In this document: in pieces, positions 50,914 through 58,626 of the stretch | Numbering within the stretch: position 1 is the stretch's first letter | How the letters are laid out: each line of letters begins with the position of its first letter | Assembly (NCBI GenBank): GCA_964247755.1 | Contig: CAXTVX010000011.1 | Span: 1-64,000, forward strand | Length of the DNA stretch: 64,000 nt | DNA from: Lichenicola sp964247755 | GTDB lineage: Bacteria; Pseudomonadota; Alphaproteobacteria; Acetobacterales; Acetobacteraceae | Reading direction: 5' to 3' | Made by a program: the position numbers and the translations under genes | The notes under the pieces: generated by a model | Told to the model about the DNA's origin: nothing | Database searches by the model: none | The model's input: the letters and a program-made list of their open reading frames with translations, nothing else

Positions 50914-51483
50914 TCAATCGTGGAGAAGTCCGCCGACGACGAGCGCCACCCGCTCGTCCCGGGCGCCGTGCCTGATCCGGCCCGAGCGCTCCAGCTCGGC
51001 AAGCCCATGAAGAACCGCCCAGAAGGTCTCGGTTGCGGCCTCGACATCGCCGCCTGACGGCGCGACCACAGCCGCCAGTGCCGCGAACGCGTCCTTCAAG
51101 TCCGTATGGGTATCGGCTTCCGCAAAGCGCAGCCCGGTCGGCATGGTGAACATCGCCTCGTAGAGAGCCGGACTCCCGCTGGCAAACGCGAGATACGCCA
51201 TGGCGGCATTCCGGACAGCATCTCGACGGCCGGTCGATCCGCGCGCTGCCTGTCGAAGCGCGGTCGCGAGTTCCCGGAAACCTTCCACGGCGACCGCGGC
51301 CACGATCGCGTCCCTGTTCTCGAAATGCGAGTACAGGACGGGCTGGCTGTATTCGATCTCCTCCGCCAGGCGGCGGATCGTGACCGCACCCCACCCCTCG
51401 CCTGCCGCGATCAGCCGTGCCGCCGCGGTGATGCGGCGCTCGCGGTCGGCCCGCTCCCTGCCCTTCCTCTCCACGACGCCCAC
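50914..51483 (-). CDS. TetR family transcriptional regulator
   Basis: A 189-residue regulator. GTG 51483 is chosen because GAGGAGG lies six bases upstream; the longer frame is a shadow of the divergent gene. The HTH domain is visible as RERRITAAARLIAAGEGWGA, VTIRRLAEEIEYSQPVLYSH, FENRDAIVAAVAVEGF. The ligand domain resembles the TetR_C/WHG type (MAYLAFASGSPALYEAMFTM). It is divergent from a DUF4267/DoxX-like pair, with a perfect palindrome between them, so it probably represses that pair and itself. Confidence 0.92.
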   Translation of the reverse strand: MGVVERKGRERADRERRITAAARLIAAGEGWGAVTIRRLAEEIEYSQPVLYSHFENRDAIVAAVAVEGFRELATALRQAARGSTGRRDAVRNAAMAYLAFASGSPALYEAMFTMPTGLRFAEADTHTDLKDAFAALAAVVAPSGGDVEAATETFWAVLHGLAELERSGRIRHGARDERVALVVGGLLHD

Positions 51484-51538
51484 CGCCCGCCTCCTCGCGC
51501 CGGATACCCGGCGCACCCAACATAACACAGCTTGAATT

Positions 51539-51553
51539 TCTAGCGATGCTAGA
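51539..51553. promoter_or_regulatory. Probable TetR operator
   Basis: TCTAGC-GAT-GCTAGA is a perfect 6-bp inverted repeat with a 3-base spacer in the 99-bp AT-rich gap between the divergent TetR and DUF4267 genes. It lies about 30 bases before the DUF4267 start and about 55 bases before the TetR start. Location, symmetry and size are as expected for a TetR-family operator. Confidence 0.65.
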
Positions 51554-51582
51554 TTACTTATCGATGTGACAGGGAGGCGCAC

Positions 51583-51963
51583 ATGCACTGGTTTTCGCTC
51601 GGAGTGGCACTGCTGGCGGCAATCGGGATCATCGCGATCGGCGTTCTCTACCTGTCCGATCCAAGGACGGCGACGCGTGGCTTCGGCCTGCCGCTCCCCG
51701 AGGACGGATCGAACATCACGTGGTGGCTTCGCCTGAAGGGCGTCCGGGACATCGTGTCCGGCCTGGTCGTGCTGGCCTTCATGGCGTGGGGCGGACCACG
51801 CATGGTCGGGATCGCCTTGATGGTCGAGGCGATGATCCCGGCCGGCGACATGTCGCTCATCCTTGCCGCCAAAGGCTCGACCAGGAGCGCCTTCAGCATC
51901 CACGGCCTGACGGCGGCGCTGATGCTCCTGGCCGCAATCCCCCTGACCGTGGGAGTGGCCTGA
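51583..51963 (+). CDS. DUF4267 family small membrane protein
   Basis: A 126-residue protein with four hydrophobic segments (LGVALLAAIGIIAIGVLYL, VRDIVSGLVVLAFMAWGG, VGIALMVEAMIPAGDMSLIL, LTAALMLLAAIPLTVGVA). RTATRGFGLPLPEDGSNITW and WLRLKGVRDI match DUF4267. ATG 51583 follows GGGAGG. It is one base upstream of the DoxX-like gene and is likely co-transcribed with it under TetR control. Function unknown. Confidence 0.85.
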   Translation: MHWFSLGVALLAAIGIIAIGVLYLSDPRTATRGFGLPLPEDGSNITWWLRLKGVRDIVSGLVVLAFMAWGGPRMVGIALMVEAMIPAGDMSLILAAKGSTRSAFSIHGLTAALMLLAAIPLTVGVA

Positions 51964-51964
51964 G

Positions 51965-52285
51965 ATGCTGCACACCGGCTCGATCTGGCTTCTCGTCGCC
52001 GCGTTCTTCGGCGCCGGGCTGTTCAACGCGCTTGGCACGCCCGCGACCCAGGATGGCTTCGTCCGCTGGGGCTACCCCGCCTGGTGGTGCCGCGTCACCG
52101 GCGGGCTGGAGATGGCGAACGCCGGCCTGATCGCCCTCCCGGTCACTCGCGGGGCCGGCCTGATCCTTGGTGCCGTCATCATCGCTGCAGCGGTTCTGAC
52201 CGTCTTGCGTCACCGTGAGTTCTCCCACCTTGCACCGCTGGGCCTCTTCGCTGCCTTGCTGGTGCTGGCTCAGACAACGTCCTGA
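51965..52285 (+). CDS. DoxX-like family small membrane protein
   Basis: A 106-residue, four-helix membrane protein (IWLLVAAFFGAGLFNALGT, WWCRVTGGLEMANAGLIAL, GLILGAVIIAAAVLTVL, LGLFAALLVLAQ). The pattern, with GxxxLxNALGTP and W-x-R-x-TGGLE, fits DoxX-like proteins. It follows the DUF4267 gene after one base. Immediately after its stop begins a decayed copy of the M29 gene 3' end. Function unknown; such pairs often accompany TetR regulators. Confidence 0.82.
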   Translation: MLHTGSIWLLVAAFFGAGLFNALGTPATQDGFVRWGYPAWWCRVTGGLEMANAGLIALPVTRGAGLILGAVIIAAAVLTVLRHREFSHLAPLGLFAALLVLAQTTS

Positions 52286-52286
52286 A

Positions 52287-52400
52287 CCAGCCTGGTCCAC
52301 ATCGACGGGATGATCGGATCCGGCGCCATCGACGTTGGACGGAGCGAACCAGGAGGGCGCCACCATGCCGCTGATGCGGGCGGGCGAGTAGATAGAAGGG
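52287..52400 (+). pseudogene. Decayed duplicate of the M29 aminopeptidase 3' end
   Basis: From CCAGCCTGGTCCACATCGAC to the GGCGAGTAGATAGAAG region, this segment aligns almost base for base with 50651-50765, the end of the M29 gene. It encodes SLVHIDGMIGSGAIDV, equivalent to SLIHIDWMIGSGAIDV, then degenerates through small indels and returns to CCGCTGATGCGGGCGGG. It has no start and is not expressed as a protein. Together with the hairpin repeat that follows, it forms a second copy of about 165 bases flanking the TetR/DUF4267/DoxX module. Confidence 0.9.
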
Positions 52401-52405
52401 CAAGG

Positions 52406-52447
52406 CCAGGGCTCTGCCCTGGACCCGCTGGGGACAACCGCCCCCAG
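52406..52447. repeat. Double-hairpin repeat, copy 2
   Basis: CCAGGGC-TCT-GCCCTGG (52406-52422) and CTGGGGAC-AACC-GCCCCCAG (52428-52447, one mismatch) reproduce the element at 50768-50809 in the same order and spacing, downstream of the M29 remnant. Confidence 0.8.
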
Positions 52448-52549
52448 ACCCAAAATCATGAAGCCTGCTCCGCAGGCGACTGCCGCTCGCATCGACTTGT
52501 CGGGCGTCCGCTTCCTGGACATATTGTTGGGAATAGGGAAGAGAGTGCG

Positions 52550-52849
52550 ATGAACAGTTCACAGAAGCGGGCTGTTCGGAACTACCGATCCCGCCTCGTT
52601 GAACGGGGTCTGGCAAGATTCAAGGTGCTCGGCCGGGACGCCGACCGCGACCTCATTCGATCCTTCGCGCGGCAGCTCGCCGAGGACACGCCGAAAGCTT
52701 CGGAACTTCGTGCCACCATAGCCAGGACCGTGACCGGCCAGCCGACCGGACCTGGCGGCATCCTCGCCGCACTGCGTCGTTCGCCCATGGTCGGCGCCGA
52801 TCTCGACCTCTCCCGGACACATGACGAGGGGCGCAAGGTCGACTTGTGA
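52550..52849 (+). CDS. Antitoxin of a VapBC-like toxin-antitoxin pair
   Basis: A 99-residue protein from ATG 52550 with GGGAAGAG upstream. MNSSQKRAVRNYRSRLVERG and LARFKVLGRDADRDLIRSFA at the N-terminus are typical of antitoxins that partner PIN toxins. The C-terminal region (GGILAALRRSPMVGADLDLS) would wrap the toxin. The stop overlaps the PIN toxin start by four bases (GTGA). The frame is intact although the toxin is frameshifted. Confidence 0.8.
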   Translation: MNSSQKRAVRNYRSRLVERGLARFKVLGRDADRDLIRSFARQLAEDTPKASELRATIARTVTGQPTGPGGILAALRRSPMVGADLDLSRTHDEGRKVDL

Positions 52850-53276
52850 CGCACTACCTCCTCGATACGAACATCATCAGCAATATCGTCAAACCGCTTC
52901 CTTCAGAATCCCCGCTGACATGGATGTCGGCCCAGCACGACGAGAACCTGTTCATTGCCTCGCTCACTGTAGCGGAATCCGCCGCGGGATCCTGGAAATG
53001 CCGAACGGCAGAAAGCGCGCCGCGCTCTACAACTGGTTTTCAGGGCCGGAAGGGCCCCAGGCGCTGTTCTCGAGCCGCATCCTGTCATTCGACGAAAAGG
53101 CTGGACTGATCTGGGCGCAGTTGATGGCGGAAGGGAAGAAGGCCGGCCAGCCGCGCAGCGGTCTCGACATGATCGTCGCCGCTGTCGCACGTGCGAACGA
53201 GTGCGTCGTGGTGACGGACAATGAAAAGGACTTTGCCGGGCTTCCAATCGCCAATCCAATACGTGGAACGGTCTGA
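52846..53276 (+). pseudogene. Frameshifted VapC-like PIN-domain toxin
   Basis: GTG 52846 begins MTHYLLDTNIISNIVK, the PIN domain opening with its first catalytic Asp. The frame is read to about 52977 (FIASLTVAE, second acidic residue) and is then lost; the continuing PIN sequence IRRGILEMPNGRKRAALYNW to SGLDMIVAAVARANECVVVT and DNEKDF lies in the other frame up to TGA 53276. One missing base after GCGGA restores EIRRG, the usual PIN motif. All four acidic residues are present across the two frames, so the lesion is recent or a sequencing error. RNase activity is predicted to be lost. Confidence 0.85.
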
Positions 53277-53741
53277 TCCTGCCTGCAACCGTCCGTCGCG
53301 AACAGCCGACGAACATCGACTACCGCGTATCGACCTTTGGGCTGAATTGCAGCCAAGCAGGCCCTGCCGCAACCAAGGCAATCATCAGCACCACCTTGGG
53401 AACCGAGTTCAGGCAAGGCTCGGGTTATTGACTTCCGACCTCTGTTGGCAAAGGAGAGGCCGATGACAGAGCGCTCATGACGTTATGGATCTCGTAGTAA
53501 ATATTTCGCGGCCATTATCAGGTAATCTGCTCCGCATGCGAGCGGCTCAGTAAGCTAAAGGAATTATCGCGTCCTCAATGGAAAAGAGTGCTACGTCTAT
53601 CGTACCCACGAACTGCTTCTGGATCTCATCCACAGCAGCTCGTCGCACACAGTCTAAAAAGCGAACATTTCAGTCATGATAATGATGTTTAAAGCCGTCG
53701 TATGCTTATGCACCGGGCTAAACCATCTTGCTTCCGCTTGG
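53277..53741 (+). other. AT-richer intergenic region
   Basis: No gene is supported. From about 53480 the composition is markedly AT-richer than the rest of the window (for example AGTAAATATTTCGCGG, AATGATGTTTAAAG), continuing into the hydrolase gene and 55.0 kb. It marks the likely acquired segment. No repeats or tRNA-like attachment sequence were found. Confidence 0.5.
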
Positions 53742-54884
53742 TTATTCGCTTAGCGAGCGGCTTCCAGCCCGGCCGGTCTTGGAATGATCTCGAACCTCCT
53801 CAACGACCTCTCGAATGGCGGCAATGACGGCTTGAGGCTGATATAACTGAATGTAATGACTGGTGTTCGATACTACCTGGTTCCGGCCTGCGCTTGAAAG
53901 AGCGGCAATCCGGTCATGGCCCGCCATCCATAGCTGTTTCAGGACTGCTACCTGCGGGGCCGGAAGATCGAAACCCGAGTTGCTGTTGCCTGCCGTCAGC
54001 ACGACCAACGGCAGATGACCGAGTGCCCGGGCCTCATGGTCCAGCTCCATGCTGTCGAGGTCGAAGCTTGGGCCTCCAGGAACAAGTCGGAACGAAGCTA
54101 CCTCGGACGTCAAGTCGGCCCAGTGGTCGGTGCTCAGCGCCATCCGATCCAGGACCTTTGTCAGCGCCGGGGAATAGGTCGGGTCATGATCCAGACACAG
54201 GTCGATCAGCGCCGGCGTCGTCGGCAGGCGATGCGCGCGTGTTGCCTCCATGCATGGGTTCATGTCCGGAACCTCCTGCGCCAGGATTTTCGCAACGCCG
54301 GGGACACGCCCAAGAACCTCCTGTTGATGGGCGAAGGACGGATCGACCAGCACCATGCCGGCCAGTTCCGGAAGGTAGCGGTCCGCGAACAGGACCGCAT
54401 CCAGGCCGGCGAGGGAGTGGCCGACAAGGATATAAGGCGATGGCAGGCCGGCGGCGTGCAGCAAGGCGTGCAGGTCGTCCACCAGCGCGCTTGTGTCCCG
54501 CGGTAGAGGGCCCGGATCGGAGAAGCCCTGGCCGGCCCGGTCGTAGCTGCAAACCTCCGTGAAGCTGGAAATAGCAGGTTGGGTGGAGGCCCAAGCTGTG
54601 GTCGGCCCGCCCAGGCCAGCATCCAGAACCACTACCGGGCTGCCGTGGCCAGTGCAGAACAGGTTGAGCCGGCGGCCCGGTGCGATCGTCACGAGGCGCT
54701 GGGGATGAAGATAGGGAGCGGAGTCAAACGGTGGTCGAGACGAATCGGCCATGGCGGGCGGACAGGAGACCATGGCGGCTAGGACGAGGCCAAGGCTCCG
54801 AAATAGAATACTGCCAGGATACCCGCGCGACCTTACAGTGTTCACCAATCCAGAGTGCTCCTCGGTCGTTGCGGAGGTAATCAT
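53742..54884 (-). CDS. Alpha/beta hydrolase, secreted
   Basis: A 380-residue hydrolase with an N-terminal hydrophobic segment (ILFRSLGLVLAAMVSCPPAM) ending in an AMA-D cleavage-like site. VVLDAGLGGPTTAWA, CSYDRAGQGFSDPG and LVGHSLAGLDAVLFA (catalytic Ser) match the family; LVVLTAGNSNSGFD and VSNTSHYIQLYQP carry the likely Asp and His. ATG 54884 precedes the hydrophobic core by about 25 residues; a later start nearer the signal peptide is possible. Codon use is less GC-biased than neighbours. Substrate unknown. Confidence 0.88.
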   Translation of the reverse strand: MITSATTEEHSGLVNTVRSRGYPGSILFRSLGLVLAAMVSCPPAMADSSRPPFDSAPYLHPQRLVTIAPGRRLNLFCTGHGSPVVVLDAGLGGPTTAWASTQPAISSFTEVCSYDRAGQGFSDPGPLPRDTSALVDDLHALLHAAGLPSPYILVGHSLAGLDAVLFADRYLPELAGMVLVDPSFAHQQEVLGRVPGVAKILAQEVPDMNPCMEATRAHRLPTTPALIDLCLDHDPTYSPALTKVLDRMALSTDHWADLTSEVASFRLVPGGPSFDLDSMELDHEARALGHLPLVVLTAGNSNSGFDLPAPQVAVLKQLWMAGHDRIAALSSAGRNQVVSNTSHYIQLYQPQAVIAAIREVVEEVRDHSKTGRAGSRSLSE

Positions 54885-55079
54885 GAACCAGCGGCGTCAC
54901 TTCGTGTCAACCAGTGAGCGATCATTGCTTCCCTCATGGAGACCGTCAAACTTGATGGGGTCGAAGCATCTCTATGGCTTCGCAGCGCCTCAACATGCAC
55001 GGTTACGGGTCGAGCCGGCTCGTAGTTAGATGATTAACCCTCTCTAGCGATCATCATAGCTGCCATAGGTATAGTTTAA

Positions 55080-55493
55080 ATGGTTAAACTGCCCCTGATG
55101 GTTAGTCACCGAAACCTGATTGCTAGGTCGCTTATCCTACTCAGCTTATTTACCGTCGTTATGCCAGCGGCAGCACATGCACAACCTGCTCCGAATCCAG
55201 CCTTGCCTTTTCCGTCCCCGATGCAAACAGGTCTGGAACCAGTTGATCCCCATGATGACAGCGATCAGGAGCACATCACAGTCGTTGGCAAACGGCCGTC
55301 GTTTCGAGACGCCCCCTTGCCTGATTACGATGGTGGCAGAGCCCCTTGGGAATCCAACACGGTCATCAGGGACACGATGACTGGTGCGAATACGGCCTCA
55401 TTTGGCAACGCCTACAACCTGGGAAGTCCGTTAGGTAGCGACGAAAGAAGTGATGAGACTGGTGGTCAATTCGTTGCACCTCGGCATAATTAA
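55080..55493 (+). CDS. Small secreted hypothetical protein
   Basis: A 137-residue protein with signal peptide (MVKLPLMVSHRNLIARSLIL then LLSLFTVVMPAAAHA). The start is 55080, or ATG 55098. The mature region is Pro/Asp-rich (FPSPMQTGLEPVDPHDDSDQ, EHITVVGKRPSFRD) with no domain recognised; ITVVGKR resembles the start of a TonB-dependent receptor plug, but no barrel follows. The gene is in AT-richer DNA and probably acquired with its neighbours. Confidence 0.6.
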   Translation: MVKLPLMVSHRNLIARSLILLSLFTVVMPAAAHAQPAPNPALPFPSPMQTGLEPVDPHDDSDQEHITVVGKRPSFRDAPLPDYDGGRAPWESNTVIRDTMTGANTASFGNAYNLGSPLGSDERSDETGGQFVAPRHN

Positions 55494-56263
55494 CCAGCTA
55501 TCCTTCGTGCAAAGCGCAACTGCGGATCGCAGGTAGCCTCGACCCCGCCCTGAAGACATCCCGTCTGGTCGCTGCCTGCCGGCCGGGCATTGGCGAACGC
55601 GCGCAATCGGCCGGTATGCCGTCTCCTGCCCCGCACCCCGCCTGGTCCCGTCATGCCCGATCCCTTCGACACGACCCGTACCCCTCTTCCCTGCCCCATC
55701 TCCGCCCGGACCCCGGCCGACCCCTCCGCCAGCGTCCCGCGCCGCCAACTTCCCGGCCCGGCTCCGCTTCATGACACCATTCCACGACACCACACCTGTC
55801 CTCTCCGATCCGCCCCAATGACCGCCTCTCCACCGGCCGCCACCCCGCCGCCCAGGGACATCGACCGCATGCCGAGAGGCCGTTCGAGACTGCCGCTACT
55901 GCACCGGACTGCTCCGTGCAGGCTCGGCCGGTCGACATCCAGGACGACCGGTCGGCCGCCCACATCCGGAACAGTCGCGTGCCGAGGCAATGGCCCGCGC
56001 AGCGTGGCGACTGCACCCGATCGAGCCGCCGGGCCTGAGCGAAGGATGCATCGCGACGGATATCCTCGTGCATCCCGGTGCCTGCCTGGCGACCACCACC
56101 ACGCGCACCGGGTCGGTCACGGCCCGCAACGAGGCCGCGAGGCTGCCTGCACCCCGGACGCGCATGAACAGGGTGCGTTGCGGGATCGATCTCCCGGCTG
56201 ACACCGCTGGGTTGCGGGATCCCTGCCCGAATAACGCTTGCGCCAGCCGCCCGCCTGCTCGAC
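55494..56263 (+). other. Long intergenic region without a convincing gene
   Basis: Two frames of about 200 residues occupy opposite strands (roughly 55590-56201 plus, 55651-56271 minus), but both are Pro/Arg-rich, lack ribosome binding sites and resemble random translations of GC-rich DNA. Small palindromes such as CGGGA-TCGATC-TCCCG (near 56185) lie upstream of queE. No preQ1 riboswitch consensus was recognised. Confidence 0.45.
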
Positions 56264-56905
56264 ATGACCAAAATGGCCTACGCGGTGAAGGAGATGTTCG
56301 CGACCCTCCAGGGCGAGGGGGCGCAGACGGGGCGCGCCTCGGTGTTCTGCCGGTTCGCCGGCTGCAACCTGTGGTCGGGCCGCGAAGCCGACCGTGCGGA
56401 GGCGACCTGCCGATTCTGCGACACCGATTTCGTCGGCACTGACGGCGAGGGTGGTGGCCGGTTCGCCGCCGCGCAGGCCCTGGCCGACGCCATCGCAGCC
56501 TGCTGGACCGGGGGTGCCGCGCACCGCTACGTGGTGTTCACCGGCGGCGAGCCATTGCTCCAGCTCGACCGGGCGTTGCTCGAAGCCGTGCGCGCCCACG
56601 GCTTCGAGGTGGCGGTGGAAACCAACGGCACCCTGGAGGCGCCGCCTGGGATCGACTGGATCTGCGTCAGCCCCAAGGCCGGCGCCTCCCTGGTGCAGCG
56701 CACCGGCGCCGAGCTGAAGCTGGTGTTCCCGCAACCGGCACTCGATCCGGACACCGTGGCCGGTCTCGCCTTCCGGCACTTCTGGCTGCAGCCGATGGAC
56801 GGCCCCGAGCGCGCCGCCAACACCGCAGCGGCGGTGGCCTACTGCCTGGCGCACCCGCGCTGGCGGCTCAGCCTTCAGACCCACAAGATGATCGGGATCC
56901 CCTGA
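56264..56905 (+). CDS. queE: 7-carboxy-7-deazaguanine synthase
   Basis: QueE is a radical-SAM enzyme that contracts 6-carboxytetrahydropterin to 7-carboxy-7-deazaguanine. The 213-residue protein opens with MTKMAYAVKEMFATLQGEGA. The cluster motif is the QueE variant C34-x14-C49-x2-C52 (FAGCNLW to TCRFCDTDF), then VVFTGGEPLLQLD for SAM binding, AVETNGT, and ICVSPKAG. ATG 56264 or 56273 may start it. It is first of the queECDF operon. Confidence 0.95.
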   Translation: MTKMAYAVKEMFATLQGEGAQTGRASVFCRFAGCNLWSGREADRAEATCRFCDTDFVGTDGEGGGRFAAAQALADAIAACWTGGAAHRYVVFTGGEPLLQLDRALLEAVRAHGFEVAVETNGTLEAPPGIDWICVSPKAGASLVQRTGAELKLVFPQPALDPDTVAGLAFRHFWLQPMDGPERAANTAAAVAYCLAHPRWRLSLQTHKMIGIP

Positions 56906-56906
56906 G

Positions 56907-57635
56907 ATGGCCGGGCCGGACACGCAGCCGGGCGGGGCGCTGGTGCTGTTCTCCGGCGGCCAGGACTCCGCGACCTGCCTCGCCTGGGCGCTCGACCGGT
57001 TCGAGCGGGTGGAAACACTCGGCTTCTCCTACGGGCAGCGCCACGCGATCGAGCTATCCTGCCGCGACGCCCTACGGACCGGCATGACCGCCGCCCGCCC
57101 CGACCGGGCCGCGCGGCTGGGGCCGGACCACACCCTGTCGATCGACGCGCTGGGACAGCTCTCCGACACCGCACTGACCCGCGATGCCGCCATCGCTCTC
57201 GGCGCGGGCGGCCTGCCCAACACCTTTGTGCCCGGCCGCAACCTCCTGTTCCTGGTCTTCGCAGCCGCCCTGGCGACCCGCCGGACCCTGCGCCACCTGG
57301 TCGGCGGCATGTGCGAGACCGACTATTCCGGCTACCCGGACTGCCGCGACGATACCCTCAAGGCGATGCAGGTGGCGCTCAACCTCGGCATGGACCGCCG
57401 CTTCGTGCTGCACACCCCGCTGATGTGGCTGGACAAGGCCGCGACCTGGCGGCTGGCGAAATCGCTGGGCGGCACGACGCTGGTCGACCTGATCCGCGAG
57501 CAAAGCCACAGCTGCTACCTGGGCGACCGCACGCACCATCACGACTGGGGCTACGGCTGCGGCACCTGCCCGGCCTGCGACCTCCGGCGCGTCGGCTGGG
57601 AGCGCTACCGCGCCGAGGCCGTGCCCGATGCTTGA
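56907..57635 (+). CDS. queC: 7-cyano-7-deazaguanine synthase
   Basis: QueC makes preQ0 from 7-carboxy-7-deazaguanine, ammonia and ATP. The 242-residue protein has the PP-loop LVLFSGGQDSATCLAWAL, LGFSYGQRHAIEL, TFVPGRNLLFLVFAAALA, and the zinc site with Cys in SHSCYLGDR and GCGTCPACDLR. It starts one base after the queE stop and overlaps queD by eight bases. Confidence 0.96.
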   Translation: MAGPDTQPGGALVLFSGGQDSATCLAWALDRFERVETLGFSYGQRHAIELSCRDALRTGMTAARPDRAARLGPDHTLSIDALGQLSDTALTRDAAIALGAGGLPNTFVPGRNLLFLVFAAALATRRTLRHLVGGMCETDYSGYPDCRDDTLKAMQVALNLGMDRRFVLHTPLMWLDKAATWRLAKSLGGTTLVDLIREQSHSCYLGDRTHHHDWGYGCGTCPACDLRRVGWERYRAEAVPDA

Positions 57636-58137
57636 GCTGCACTTCACCCGCCGCTTCTCCATGGGGCACCGGCTGATCGCGGGCCAGTCGGAAGCCTGCG
57701 CCCTGCCGCACGGCCACAACGAGTTCGTCACCGTGCACCTGCACGCCGCGCGACCGGCCGCCCTGGACGGCCACACCAACATGCTGGTGCCGTTCGAGCA
57801 GGCCAAGGCGCGCTGGCACCGCTTCGTCGACGAGCGTCTGGACCACGCGCTGCAGCTGTCCGAGCACGACCCGCTGCTCGGCTGGTTCCGCACCCACGAG
57901 CCAGCGCGGGCGGAGCGCATCGTGGTCACGCCCGGCGATCCGACCACCGAGCTGATGGCCTGCCTGCTGATGGCCAAGCTCCAGGCGATCCTGGCCGACG
58001 ACGGCGGCCTGCTGCGCTGCGCCGCCGTGCGGCTGGAGGAAACGCCGACCAACACGGTCAGCGTGTCCGACGACGCGCTGTCGCTACTGCCGGCCCGCGA
58101 CGGCTGGTGGCGGCGCCCGGACATGAGCATCGCGTGA
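57628..58137 (+). CDS. queD: 6-carboxy-5,6,7,8-tetrahydropterin synthase
   Basis: QueD converts dihydroneopterin triphosphate, the FolE product, to 6-carboxytetrahydropterin. In 169 residues the zinc His in FSMGHRLIAG and the pair in ACALPHGHNEFVTVHLHA, with the nearby catalytic Cys, are present; LDHALQLSEHDPLLGWF and VRLEETPTNTVSV complete the family pattern. At 169 residues it is longer than the usual 120-130 because of an insertion near 85-110. ATG overlaps the end of queC. Confidence 0.93.
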   Translation: MLELHFTRRFSMGHRLIAGQSEACALPHGHNEFVTVHLHAARPAALDGHTNMLVPFEQAKARWHRFVDERLDHALQLSEHDPLLGWFRTHEPARAERIVVTPGDPTTELMACLLMAKLQAILADDGGLLRCAAVRLEETPTNTVSVSDDALSLLPARDGWWRRPDMSIA

Positions 58138-58153
58138 ACAAGGAGCGCGGACG

Positions 58154-58618
58154 ATGAGCGACGACGGATCCGCGGCGCTGACCCAGCTCGGGCGCCACGC
58201 GCCCGCTCCCGCGAGCCCGGACGAGGCGCATCTGGAGCGGATCTCCTCGCCGCATCCCGACCGGCGCTACCTGGTGCGCTTCACAGCACCTGAGTTCACC
58301 TCGCTCTGCCCCGTCACCGGCCAGCCGGACTTCGCCCACCTGGTGATCGAGTACGTGCCGGACCGGTGGATCGTCGAGAGCAAGTCGCTGAAGCTGTACC
58401 TGACCAGCTTCCGCAACCACGGCGCGTTCCACGAAGCCTGCTCGGTGCAGGTGGCGGCCACGCTGGTCGACCTCCTTTCGCCGCTGTGGCTCCGGATCGG
58501 GGCGTACTGGTATCCGCGCGGCGGCATGCCGATCGACGTGTTCTGGCAGACCGGCGCGCCGCCGGACGGGGTCTGGGTGCCGGACCAGGGCGTGCCGGGC
58601 TATCGCGGGCGCGGCTGA
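58154..58618 (+). CDS. queF: NADPH-dependent 7-cyano-7-deazaguanine reductase
   Basis: QueF reduces preQ0 to preQ1, the last free-base step before insertion into tRNA. The 154-residue protein is the short QueF form. TAPEFTSLCPVTGQPDFAHL contains the catalytic Cys, followed by WIVESKSLKLYLTSFRNHGA and FHEACSVQV, the T-fold signature with the family E and H. ATG 58154 follows AAGGAG. It completes the operon. Confidence 0.96.
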   Translation: MSDDGSAALTQLGRHAPAPASPDEAHLERISSPHPDRRYLVRFTAPEFTSLCPVTGQPDFAHLVIEYVPDRWIVESKSLKLYLTSFRNHGAFHEACSVQVAATLVDLLSPLWLRIGAYWYPRGGMPIDVFWQTGAPPDGVWVPDQGVPGYRGRG

Positions 58619-58626
58619 GGACGGTC

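Noticed and set aside
52970..52985. Programmed frameshift in the PIN toxin
   Set aside because: No slippery heptamer or downstream pseudoknot is visible; a simple base loss explains the break.
53594..53695. A 33-residue frame in the AT-rich gap
   Set aside because: No ribosome binding site and no recognisable features; too short to support.
55590..56271. Opposed frames of about 200 residues before queE
   Set aside because: Both are Arg/Pro-rich, lack ribosome binding sites and family motifs, and overlap each other almost completely.
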